Below are positions 1-7,816 of a DNA stretch of 64,000 nucleotides, piece after piece. Below the pieces are notes generated by a model. It was not told where the DNA came from. It did not search any database and saw nothing but the letters and a program-made list of their open reading frames with translations. The position numbers and the translations under genes are program-made. Numbering within the stretch: the stretch's first letter is position 1; every line of letters starts with the position of its first letter. Source of the DNA: DAOUCP01 sp034432155. GTDB lineage: Bacteria; Chloroflexota; Anaerolineae; Epilineales; Epilineaceae. The DNA is taken from the NCBI GenBank assembly GCA_034432155.1, contig DAOUCP010000085.1, positions 1 through 64,000 of the forward strand, written 5' to 3'.

Positions 1-118
1 CGGGGCGGGGTAACGGGCCGGGGCGGCGGGTTGTCGGTGCCCAAGCCGGCCGGCCGGCACGCGAGGCCCGAGGGGGACCCGCGCGCCGGCCCGAAGCCGT
101 GCGTCGCCTTAGACTCCC
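1..118. other. Noncoding window edge downstream of pstS
   Basis: Very GC-rich stretch after the pstS stop. I see no supported gene in it. If pstCAB follow pstS, as is common, they would lie beyond the left edge of the window. Confidence 0.4.
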
Positions 119-1195
119 CTATTGACCGGTGGCCGTTAGCCAGCTGGTCTTTGCTGCATCCAGGGCACTGGCACTGGCCGGGAAGTAGCCGACCTTTTCG
201 ATCTCCTCATTGACGTGCGTGAGCACGTAGTTGATGAAGGCCGCCACCTGCGGCTTCTCGGTGAGGATGCGCGCGTCCGAGTACAGGAACAGCGGCCGCG
301 CCAGCGGATAAGAGCCATCCTCGACCGTCTCCATGTTGGGCTCCACGCCGTCGATCTTCAGTACCTGGAGCCGCCCCGGGTTCTCGGCATAGTACGCATA
401 TCCGAAGTAGCCGATGGCGTAGCGGTCGCCGGAGACGCCGGTCACCAGCACGTTGTCATCCTCCGACAACTGCAAGTTCGCCGCCTCCAGGTGCATCGTT
501 TCGCCCTTGCCCTTGTCGGCCTCTTTGTCGATCACGTACAGAGGATCCATGACCGCTTCGACGAAGAAGTCAAAGGTGCCGCTATCCGTTCCCGGCGCGA
601 AGCGCTTGATGGGCTCGGCCGGCCAGTCGGCGTTGACGTCCGACCAGTTCGTGTACTCGGACGAGAACAGCTTGGCGAGCTCCTCGAGGGTGACGCCCTC
701 GGTCAGCCAATCGTTCTCGGGGTGGACGACCACCGCCAAGCCATCGGTACCAATTCGGAACTCGATTGGCTCGCGGTCGATGGCCCTACAGTTCTCGACC
801 TCACTGTCCTTGATGGGCCGCGACGCATTGGCGATGTCAGTCTCGCCGGCCCCGCAGAAACGCTCCATGCCGGCGCCAGTGCCAATGCTGTCGATGGTCA
901 TGTTGCCGCTGTAACCATCCGCCCGGAAGCGCTCAGCCAGCGCCTCGAGCAACGGATAGACGGTAGAGCTGCCGGCAGAGCGTATGTCTCCCGTCACCGA
1001 CAGGGGGTCAACCTCGGGCAAGGCAATGCCCTCCGGCTCGACCACTTGCTCGGTGGGCTCGGCCAACGTCGGTGCGGCCACCTCCGTCGGCACTTCCACA
1101 GTGGGTGCACTCGTGGGCTGGGCCGCTTGACAGGCAACCATCGTCAGCGAGGCAGCCAGCACCACCGTCAAACCTAGCAGATGGATCCTAGACAC
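119..1195 (-). CDS. pstS: PstS-type phosphate-binding lipoprotein
   Basis: Substrate-binding protein of a high-affinity phosphate ABC transporter, 358 residues, attached outside the membrane. The N-terminus is a lipoprotein signal peptide with a lipobox ending at Cys22 (MVAC), followed by a Thr/Pro/Glu-rich linker to about residue 65. The PBP-like domain opens with SAGSSTVYP (73-81), and GTDSGTFDF (202-210) resembles the second phosphate-binding loop of PstS. The start is GTG with GAGGAG six bases upstream. The gene follows phoB-phoR on the same strand but is separated from phoR by 224 bases holding its own PHO-box candidate, so it probably has its own promoter. No pstC, pstA or pstB gene is in the window. 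A PstS-like phosphate sensor without a transporter is the alternative. Confidence 0.93.
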   Translation of the reverse strand: MSRIHLLGLTVVLAASLTMVACQAAQPTSAPTVEVPTEVAAPTLAEPTEQVVEPEGIALPEVDPLSVTGDIRSAGSSTVYPLLEALAERFRADGYSGNMTIDSIGTGAGMERFCGAGETDIANASRPIKDSEVENCRAIDREPIEFRIGTDGLAVVVHPENDWLTEGVTLEELAKLFSSEYTNWSDVNADWPAEPIKRFAPGTDSGTFDFFVEAVMDPLYVIDKEADKGKGETMHLEAANLQLSEDDNVLVTGVSGDRYAIGYFGYAYYAENPGRLQVLKIDGVEPNMETVEDGSYPLARPLFLYSDARILTEKPQVAAFINYVLTHVNEEIEKVGYFPASASALDAAKTSWLTATGQ

Positions 1196-1339
1196 GTTCT
1201 CTCCTCATGGGTTCGCTGGGTACGACTCGGCTAGCGACGCGCGAACGCTGCCGCTTGTTGGGCATCGGGAAGCCCGGCGCGTCCGCTCACGTCTCAGCCG
1301 CCAGTATGGAGCCCTCCCGTGGGAGCCGCTTTTCGGACG

Positions 1340-1367
1340 TGTAAGGAGAAGGTAAGAAACAGGTGAG
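1340..1367 (-). promoter_or_regulatory. Candidate PHO box (three 11-bp direct repeats) before pstS
   Basis: On the minus strand three hexamers, CTCACC, CTTACC and CTTACA, occur at exactly 11-base steps (1362-1367, 1351-1356, 1340-1345). Eleven-base direct repeats of a GTTCACC-like core are the form of PhoP/PhoB boxes in actinobacteria. A possible -10, CATACT, lies at 1303-1308. The adjacent PhoBR pair makes autoregulation of this locus likely. This is inferred from spacing and context only. Confidence 0.6.
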
Positions 1368-1419
1368 GCATTCTTGACAGAGGGGGAAGCGGCCACCCCA
1401 GCCCACCGGCAAAGCGCGA

Positions 1420-2619
1420 CTACACGGACTCCGCCTCGACCGCCGGCAGCGTCATGGTGAACGTCGCACCCTCACCTGGGACACCACTGCTCTCGGCCCA
1501 GATTCGGCCGCCGTGCGCGACGATGATGTGACGGGCGATGGCCAGGCCCAGGCCGGTGCCACTGCCGCCACCACGAGCCGCGTCACCTCGGTAAAAGCGC
1601 TCAAAGACGCGCTCCAGATCCTCGGGCGGGATGCCGACGCCGCTATCCGACACTGTGATGCGAATATCATCCCCGACAGCCGACGCCGTAACCCGGATGC
1701 TCCCTCCTGGCGGCGTGAACTTGACGGCATTGCCGAGCACATTGACCAGAGCCCGCGTGGCTTGCGGAGTGTCGGCCCACACACGCACCTCCGGCGGGAC
1801 CTCGACGCGCAGCGTCTGTCGCTTGTGACGCTGTTGCGCATTCACGGCCCGGACAGCCGCTTTCACGAGCTCGCGCACCTCGGTCGGCACCAGCCGCAAC
1901 GGCGCCTTGCCCGACTCGATCTGGTCCAGGTCGACCAGCTCCTGCGCCATGGTCTCCAGCGTCGCGGCTTCCGCCTGGACTTGCTGCAACGTGACCACGA
2001 CATCGGCCGGCAGGCCCACGTCACGGCCAAGAAGGCCGTCCAGGAGAAGCCGGATGGCCGTGAGTGGCGTTCGCAGCTCGTGCGAGATGTTCGCCACCAA
2101 GTCGCGACGCGCCCGGCCGAGACGATGCAGCTCGGAGAGATCGCGCAGCACCAGAACGGCGCCCTCACCACAAGCCACCACCCGCGCCCGGAACGGCCGA
2201 TCGTCAAGCTCGATGACTCGATCGAGCTGTGCTTCCGGGCAACCCGCATCGCCATCGTCGGCTTCCCTCGCCGTGAGCGCCGCGGCCGCCAGCTCCCGCA
2301 GGTCGGCCGAACGTGTCCATTCCACCAGGCTGCGACCAACTCCTAGTTCGGTGGCCGGAAAGAGCTGCCTGGCGCTAGGCGAGGCGTCCAGGACCTCGAG
2401 ATTGCGGCCCACAACGATGACCGCGTCAAGCATGGCACTGCCTAACGCCTGCCACCGATCCTCGGCGCGAGCTTGCTGCCGCAGCGCTGCGTCACGCTGG
2501 CGCTCGCTGGCACTCAGCCTTCCCTCGAGAAGACGCACGGCACTCCGATCTCTGCGCCACAGCCAAGCGAAGGCCGCGACCAGGCCACCGAGACCGAGCG
2601 CCAGGCCTAGTCCGTCCAT
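1420..2619 (-). CDS. phoR: PhoR-like sensor histidine kinase
   Basis: Membrane sensor kinase partner of the adjacent response regulator, 399 residues. There is one N-terminal transmembrane helix (about 3-21), a coiled linker, and a PAS-like domain (about 55-160). The HisKA dimerisation helix has the phospho-acceptor His180 in SHELRTP, and the HATPase domain has Asn297 (N box), DSGVGI (325-330) and GTGLGLA (354-360), so all catalytic motifs are intact. It has one helix and no periplasmic loop, like the PhoR kinases that sense transporter state rather than a ligand. No clear ribosome-binding site precedes the ATG. The 249-base gap after phoB is filled partly by 39-bp tandem repeats. Regulation of pstS by this kinase is inferred from context. 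Confidence 0.9.
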   Translation of the reverse strand: MDGLGLALGLGGLVAAFAWLWRRDRSAVRLLEGRLSASERQRDAALRQQARAEDRWQALGSAMLDAVIVVGRNLEVLDASPSARQLFPATELGVGRSLVEWTRSADLRELAAAALTAREADDGDAGCPEAQLDRVIELDDRPFRARVVACGEGAVLVLRDLSELHRLGRARRDLVANISHELRTPLTAIRLLLDGLLGRDVGLPADVVVTLQQVQAEAATLETMAQELVDLDQIESGKAPLRLVPTEVRELVKAAVRAVNAQQRHKRQTLRVEVPPEVRVWADTPQATRALVNVLGNAVKFTPPGGSIRVTASAVGDDIRITVSDSGVGIPPEDLERVFERFYRGDAARGGGSGTGLGLAIARHIIVAHGGRIWAESSGVPGEGATFTMTLPAVEAESV

Positions 2620-2757
2620 GGAAGGTCAAGTGCCAAGGACAGGTCGGCCGACCACCCAGACGGGCGTCCACCGTGGTCGCCGCCTGTTCTGGGGCGGGAG
2701 CGCATGGGGCCACTGGCGATGCCTCGTCGGGAGTCCGACAGTGCGGCGCTCCTCCTG

Positions 2758-2864
2758 ACGCCACCTGCCGGTCCGGAGGGCACTCCCATCCTCCCAACGC
2801 TACCTGCCGGGCCGGAGAGCACTCCGCTTCTCCCGACGTCACCTTTCGGGCGGGAGAGCGCCCC
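2758..2864. repeat. 39-bp tandem repeat between phoB and phoR
   Basis: Two full 39-base units (2758-2796 and 2797-2835) and a third partial unit (2836-2864) share the core ACCTGCCGG...GGAG.GCACTCC. Each unit contains complementary GGAG/CTCC segments, so the RNA could form a series of short hairpins. The array starts only a few bases after the phoB stop. Confidence 0.85.
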
Positions 2865-2868
2865 GCCT

Positions 2869-3558
2869 TCAGCCATCGAATCGGTAGCCCACCCCGCGCA
2901 CCGTGGTGATACGCTTGGGTTGGGAGGGGTCCAGCTCGATCTTCTCGCGAAGCGAGCGCACGTGGACGTCGACCGTTCGGCTGTCACCGTAGTACTCGTA
3001 ACCCCAGACCTGGCTGAGCAAGAGGTCGCGCGACAGCACCGCTCCCCGATGACGCATGAGTTCCGCCAGCAGGTCAAACTCCTTGAGCGTCAAACGCAAC
3101 TCGCGGTCGCCCAGGAATGCGCGCCTCGCGACCAGGTCGACCTTCAAGTCGCCGCTGGCAAGCACCGTCCGCGGACCGCTGGCCTGCCGGTCGGCCCGGC
3201 GCAACGAGGCCCGGATGCGAGCCATGAGTTCCCCCATGCTGAAGGGCTTGACCACGTAGTCGTCAGCACCCGTTTCGAGACCCACAATGCGATCCATCTC
3301 GGTGCCGCGAGCGGTGAGCATGATGATCGGCACGTCTGTCTCGCGACGCAGCACGCGGCAAACAGAGAGCCCGTCCATGCCCGGCAGCAGCAAGTCGAGC
3401 AAGATGAGATCGGGCTTCCGGGCGCGTGCCGCGGCGAGGCCGTCTAGACCATCGGCAGCCGTAATCACCGCAAAGCCCTCCGCAGTGAGATCCCGCGCCA
3501 GGGCCTCGCGGACGGTGGCCTCGTCTTCGACCACCAGAATGGTTTTCACCACTGGCAC
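2869..3558 (-). CDS. phoB: PhoB/PhoP-like response regulator (OmpR family)
   Basis: DNA-binding response regulator of 229 residues. The receiver domain (about 5-118) has the acidic pair Glu11/Asp12, phospho-acceptor Asp55 (LLDLLLPGMDG), Thr82 and Lys104. The C-terminal winged helix (about 130-227) has the OmpR-family signature SRTVDVHVRSLR and ends in RGVGYRF. It lies 23 bases after the S1-domain gene and upstream of phoR and pstS, so it is probably the phosphate regulator. The PHO-box candidate before pstS is the likely target. Assignment to PhoB rather than another OmpR regulator rests on this neighbourhood. Confidence 0.9.
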   Translation of the reverse strand: MPVVKTILVVEDEATVREALARDLTAEGFAVITAADGLDGLAAARARKPDLILLDLLLPGMDGLSVCRVLRRETDVPIIMLTARGTEMDRIVGLETGADDYVVKPFSMGELMARIRASLRRADRQASGPRTVLASGDLKVDLVARRAFLGDRELRLTLKEFDLLAELMRHRGAVLSRDLLLSQVWGYEYYGDSRTVDVHVRSLREKIELDPSQPKRITTVRGVGYRFDG

Positions 3559-3581
3559 CAGGTGCGGATGGCGGTCCTGCC

Positions 3582-5069
3582 TCAGCTCTGCTGCTTGCCG
3601 GATCGGTACTGCTCCAACATGCGGGCGTAGACGTCGTCGAGCCGAGCGGCATGCTTCGGCGCCGGCTTGGCGGGTTTCTTGGGTCGCTTGCCTTCCCTCG
3701 CTGGCGGGGCCTCCTCCGACTGGCCCAGCGCCTTTTGCAGCGCCAGCTCGACCACCGTGGGCTGCCGCTCCTCTGGCTCGGCCTCCCCTTCCTCCACTTC
3801 GGGCTCTGCCTGCGGCTCAGCCGCCGCCGGTCTCTGACCTCCGACGTCACTGGCCAGACCTACCATGCTGAGGCTGATACGCCCGCGGGCCAGGTCCACG
3901 TCCTGCACCCGCACTTCGACCGTCTGGCCCGGCTGCAGGTACTCTGCCGGGTCGGTGACGTAGCCTGAGCCCATGGCTGAGATATGCACCAGCCCCTCCG
4001 TCTCGGCGCCGATGTTCACAAAGGCGCCGTACTTCGTGAGACTGGTGACCGTCCCCGGCAGCACCTCGCCGACCTCCAGCGACGCCATCGGCCGGCTCGG
4101 CCGCGTGCGCATCGAGAGCGAGACGCGCCGCGCCGGGACGTCGACATCCTTCAACCACACCGTCACCGAATCGCCCACCTGGACTACGTCCTCTGGCCGC
4201 GCCACCCGTCGGTCGGCTAGCTCGGACACATGCACCAGTCCCTCCGTCTCGGCGCCGATGTCGACGAACGCGCCGAAGGGCGCGAGCCGCGTGACGACTC
4301 CTTGGAAGACCTCGCCTTCCTGCAAGGTATCGATCGCTCGCAGATCTCGGCTGCGCATCGACAGCGACACTCGCCCGGCACTCGGATCGACGTCCTTGAT
4401 CCACACCTCGACGACGTCCCCGACCGCGACCACGTCCTCAGGCTTTGCCACCCGACGACTGCCCATCTCGGACAGATGAACCAGACCCTCCGTTTCGGCA
4501 CCAATGTCCACGAATGCACCGTACTGGGTCAGACTCGTCACCGTCCCGGTAAGCGTCTCGCCCGGCACCAGGCTCTCGATGGGCCGCAGGTTACGCGGCC
4601 GCATGCTCAGCGCCACGCGGTTGTTTTCCAGGTCGATCTCTTTGACCCAGACATCGACGGTGTCGCCTTGCTTCAGAACATCCTCGACCTTCCGCACGCG
4701 CCGCTGCGCCAGCTCCGTGATGTGCACCAGGCCATCGGTCATAGCGCCGATATCCACGAAGGCGCCGAACTCGGAGATGCCCACCACCTTGCCGCGCATG
4801 TCCGCGCCCACGACCAGCTCGCTCAGCTTGAGCCGCGGCCGTCCCCGACGGACGGCACGTCGACCTTCCTCGCTCAACTCGCTGGCGCTCCGCGGGCGAC
4901 GTTCGCCAGCCGCTGCGGCCGCCTCCTCGGCACTCGTCTCCGGCATGCTGGCCAAGAGCTCCGCCATGGTAGTTGGTTCCGCGGTCGTTCCCGGCTCCTC
5001 ATGGGGCACCGTCTCTTGCGGCGCCTGCGTCTGCGTCTTCTCGTCCTCTCGCTCCATCATTCTCTTCAT
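3582..5069 (-). CDS. S1 RNA-binding domain protein with four S1 repeats
   Basis: Ribosomal-protein-S1-like RNA-binding protein of 495 residues. After an acidic, low-complexity N-terminus come four S1 OB-fold repeats (about 88-160, 170-242, 256-328 and 342-414). Each repeat has the pattern G.V..L..YGAFVDIGA.TEGLVH.SE and ends in RVSLSMR. The C-terminal tail is Glu/Pro-rich and then Lys-rich. The ATG at 5069 has AGGA close upstream. A GTG at 5147 would add 26 residues but has no ribosome-binding site, and an ATG at 5060 is also possible. It may act in translation initiation or RNA stability. It is first in the minus-strand run leading into phoB, an unusual partner for a phosphate operon. Confidence 0.88.
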   Translation of the reverse strand: MKRMMEREDEKTQTQAPQETVPHEEPGTTAEPTTMAELLASMPETSAEEAAAAAGERRPRSASELSEEGRRAVRRGRPRLKLSELVVGADMRGKVVGISEFGAFVDIGAMTDGLVHITELAQRRVRKVEDVLKQGDTVDVWVKEIDLENNRVALSMRPRNLRPIESLVPGETLTGTVTSLTQYGAFVDIGAETEGLVHLSEMGSRRVAKPEDVVAVGDVVEVWIKDVDPSAGRVSLSMRSRDLRAIDTLQEGEVFQGVVTRLAPFGAFVDIGAETEGLVHVSELADRRVARPEDVVQVGDSVTVWLKDVDVPARRVSLSMRTRPSRPMASLEVGEVLPGTVTSLTKYGAFVNIGAETEGLVHISAMGSGYVTDPAEYLQPGQTVEVRVQDVDLARGRISLSMVGLASDVGGQRPAAAEPQAEPEVEEGEAEPEERQPTVVELALQKALGQSEEAPPAREGKRPKKPAKPAPKHAARLDDVYARMLEQYRSGKQQS

Positions 5070-5332
5070 CTTTCCTGGCGCCAAGCGCCGCCAAGCCAAC
5101 ACAAAACGCGCGCCGCCTGTCGGCACGCCGACACAACAGCTTATCACGAGCGCCGCCGCTGGTCAAAGACGAAGGGGAGCGCCCCCGTTTCGCAGCCGTG
5201 CGCTGCTCAGCTACGCCGTACCAAAGGCTCTACGGGCCGGGTCCGCGCAGCCGCGCGGCTTCCCGGTGGGCCGCCGACCAGCGGCTGCCCACCCCCGGGT
5301 CCCGTCGGGCCGAAATGACAAAGGCCGCAGCT

Positions 5333-7816
5333 TTACCCCCGGATGGCGAACGGCAGGCAGATCCACCAGCGGCCTGGGGTGGTCGCTGTCCCCACAGGCG
5401 GAGTGACGGTGGTCGGCGCCGACGTCGGCCGCGGAGTCGTCGGCGTCCTCGTCGGCCGAAGGCTGGGGGTGACACGGGGCGTCAGCGCCGTGCCCGAAGG
5501 GCTGGGGGTCACCCCGGGCGTCGCCGCCGTAGCGGGCGGGCTCGCCGAACTCGTTGGCGTGCCGGCCGTGGCCTCGGTGGCCATCGCCTCCGGCTGGCAG
5601 ACGTTGGCCCGCAAAGGAGTGCTCACTTGGCAGATCACCCAGCGTTCGCCGCCGTCGGGGAGACGCATCAGGCTCTCGTCGGGCTTGAGCGGGCCGAACC
5701 TCACGAGGTCGAGCGTGGCATCGTCCGTCGAGAGCAGTACCTGCTCACCGGCCTTGCTGAGCCCGAAATCGGCGTGCAGGGGTCCCTGCTCAGGATCGTT
5801 GTCACACCACACCAGGAGCCGCTCGCCCGGCTGTAACGTTACATCCGGCAGTGGAAAGGCCCACGGATCGTCCTCTCGGTCGGAGAGATAGTAGCCGTCC
5901 AGCCCTACACTGCTCGAGCCACGGTTGTAGAGCTCCACCCAGTCGTCGTACTCGCCCGCTTCGTCGGCAATGGCCGCCTCGTTGTCGGCCATGAGTTCGT
6001 TAATGGTGACATTGCCAGGCTCTTGGCGGGGGAGCACAACCCCAAGCACATCGTAGGCGTATGGCCGGGTGAGGGTTGCCGAGGGGAAGAAGGCTGACCG
6101 ACCATCGGTCAGGCCGACCCGGAACACATAGGTCACCCGGCTGGCTTGACGTTGTGCCGGAATGGTCGCCTGGTAGGCGCCATTCGACAGCCGTGTCATG
6201 GCCACTTTGTTCTCGAATCCGCCCGCCACCCGGTAGCGCAGCTGCACGCTCGCCACGCTTGCGCTGCCCGCAAAGCGGGCGGTCACCACCACCGGATCGG
6301 CAGCCCCGGGCCTTTCGGGACGCAGCTCGTGGTTGACCACCCGGACGTCGGGTTGCCACATGTCCTCACGGGCGGTCAGAAACGCACGCCGCTCCGAGAC
6401 CAGCGTCAGGATACCGGGCGCACGCAGCCCTGGCGAGGAGGCCCCCCCACCCACGGGCTCCACCAGGTTGCGCTCGAACTGGGCAAAGGTGTATGCCCCG
6501 CCGATGCTGCCCTTGGTTTGCGCCTCTTCCCGGGCTGCCTCGCGGACCAGTGCCTGGTAGCGCCTGCCCACCTCCTCCACCCACGATGGCGTGTACACCT
6601 CCGCGAGCAGGGTGCGGTAGTGCGCTAGATAGTCAGCCCGATACTCCGGCACGGCCAGCAACCGGCGGATGAGCGGTCGCGCTGTCTCGTTCTCCTGCAC
6701 GAACGGATCGACGCGCTCTGGGGGAGTCGCCTCACCCGGCTGCACTGGCGTGCGGGCCATCTGCAAGCCAAAGATGCCAAAGGCAAGGCCGAGGTCCCAA
6801 GGGATCACGTGCAGCCGCGGATCGCGTCCCCCAATGTACAGGAAGTAGTTCTTGCCGACGTAGTAACTATCGAAGTTGTCAATGAGGTTGCATCCCGCCA
6901 GGTACCAGAGCGCACTTTCGACATCGATCTTGCGCCAGATGCCCTGGGGGAACTCAGCGGCAGGCAAGCCGCCGGCACTGGTCGGCGCATCGAGCGCTCG
7001 CACGATCTCACGCAGGGCGATGTAGCCCTCGTCGCCGGCCGCCGCCCGCCCCTTTACCTCGTAACCCTGCTTATAGGGCGTCAAAGACTCGCCCAGCCAT
7101 TGCAGCGTCGAGGAGTTGAAGGTAATCCGGACCGGAGAATCCCCCTTGATCACGATGCCATCGTCGTTGGGGTACCAGTCATTGGCGAACTCACCACTCA
7201 CCTGTTCGGTCATGGTGTAGAGGCCGATGTACTTCCCCTGGATGGTCACCCGAGCGAAGCTAAAACGTGGCGTGGGCATGTATTCGCCAAGCAAGCGCAA
7301 AGAGATCGCAGCACGCAACTGCGAAGGATCGCTATAGTTGTTGTCCAGGTTGATGACGTCGTAACCCCACAGCGCCTGCCCAGGCACGAAGGCGTCGGTG
7401 GTGATGTTCAACGGCTTCTTGTCGCCGCGAATGCCCAGCGAGGAATTGCCTTTGCAGCGCACCCCGACGTCCGCCAGGACGACGCCATCGACCTCCAGGC
7501 GCGCCGGCTGCTCCTTGCGCGCCGCATCGCCTTGGCGCTGACCGCCTCGCACCTCGCAGCCCAGGAAGGCGATCCAATCGTCGCGCGGGAAGGTGAGACG
7601 CACATCGCGAACCACGCTGTCGTCGAAGAGCATCGGCTCTGACGGGTTCTGGCGCGATGTCTGGGCCGGACTCCGATCGCCCGCTGCCACCGCCGGTGCC
7701 GTCGCGTCTTCCGCCCGGCCGAGTCCCGTCGGCCAGTGCTGGCCCGCGACGGCCAACTGGGCTGTGAGGCCGAGAGCCAAGCCGATGAGGGGAAGGCCAA
7801 GCTCGCGTTTCATCAT
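5333..7816 (-). CDS. Secreted CotH-kinase-like protein with lamin-tail domain
   Basis: Exported protein of 827 residues. A Sec signal peptide (about 1-25) is followed by a CotH spore-coat-kinase-like domain (about 60-405), with RCKGNSS, KKPLNI and an LYTMTEQV segment typical of that fold. An Ig/fibronectin-like stretch follows. Then comes a lamin-tail domain (about 603-735: INELMADN, DWVELYN, LDGYYLSD). A Thr/Pro-rich linker (about 745-815) leads to the C-terminal tail WWICLPFAIRG. CotH proteins phosphorylate surface proteins in Bacillus; the substrate here is unknown. The start ATG has GAGG six bases upstream, and its ATGATG overlaps the stop of the preceding ABC exporter gene, so the two are translationally coupled. 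The tail resembles those of three other exported proteins in this window. Confidence 0.88.
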   Translation of the reverse strand: MMKRELGLPLIGLALGLTAQLAVAGQHWPTGLGRAEDATAPAVAAGDRSPAQTSRQNPSEPMLFDDSVVRDVRLTFPRDDWIAFLGCEVRGGQRQGDAARKEQPARLEVDGVVLADVGVRCKGNSSLGIRGDKKPLNITTDAFVPGQALWGYDVINLDNNYSDPSQLRAAISLRLLGEYMPTPRFSFARVTIQGKYIGLYTMTEQVSGEFANDWYPNDDGIVIKGDSPVRITFNSSTLQWLGESLTPYKQGYEVKGRAAAGDEGYIALREIVRALDAPTSAGGLPAAEFPQGIWRKIDVESALWYLAGCNLIDNFDSYYVGKNYFLYIGGRDPRLHVIPWDLGLAFGIFGLQMARTPVQPGEATPPERVDPFVQENETARPLIRRLLAVPEYRADYLAHYRTLLAEVYTPSWVEEVGRRYQALVREAAREEAQTKGSIGGAYTFAQFERNLVEPVGGGASSPGLRAPGILTLVSERRAFLTAREDMWQPDVRVVNHELRPERPGAADPVVVTARFAGSASVASVQLRYRVAGGFENKVAMTRLSNGAYQATIPAQRQASRVTYVFRVGLTDGRSAFFPSATLTRPYAYDVLGVVLPRQEPGNVTINELMADNEAAIADEAGEYDDWVELYNRGSSSVGLDGYYLSDREDDPWAFPLPDVTLQPGERLLVWCDNDPEQGPLHADFGLSKAGEQVLLSTDDATLDLVRFGPLKPDESLMRLPDGGERWVICQVSTPLRANVCQPEAMATEATAGTPTSSASPPATAATPGVTPSPSGTALTPRVTPSLRPTRTPTTPRPTSAPTTVTPPVGTATTPGRWWICLPFAIRG

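Noticed and set aside
215..1177. 320-residue plus-strand frame
   Set aside because: Antisense to pstS, with Arg/His-rich shadow composition and no family features.
1374..1379. Plus-strand TTGACA as a -35 box
   Set aside because: No -10 follows at 16-18 bases and no plus-strand gene lies downstream.
5174..5192. Terminator for the CotH gene
   Set aside because: The GGGG/CCCC stem is only four pairs with an interrupted T run, too weak to claim.
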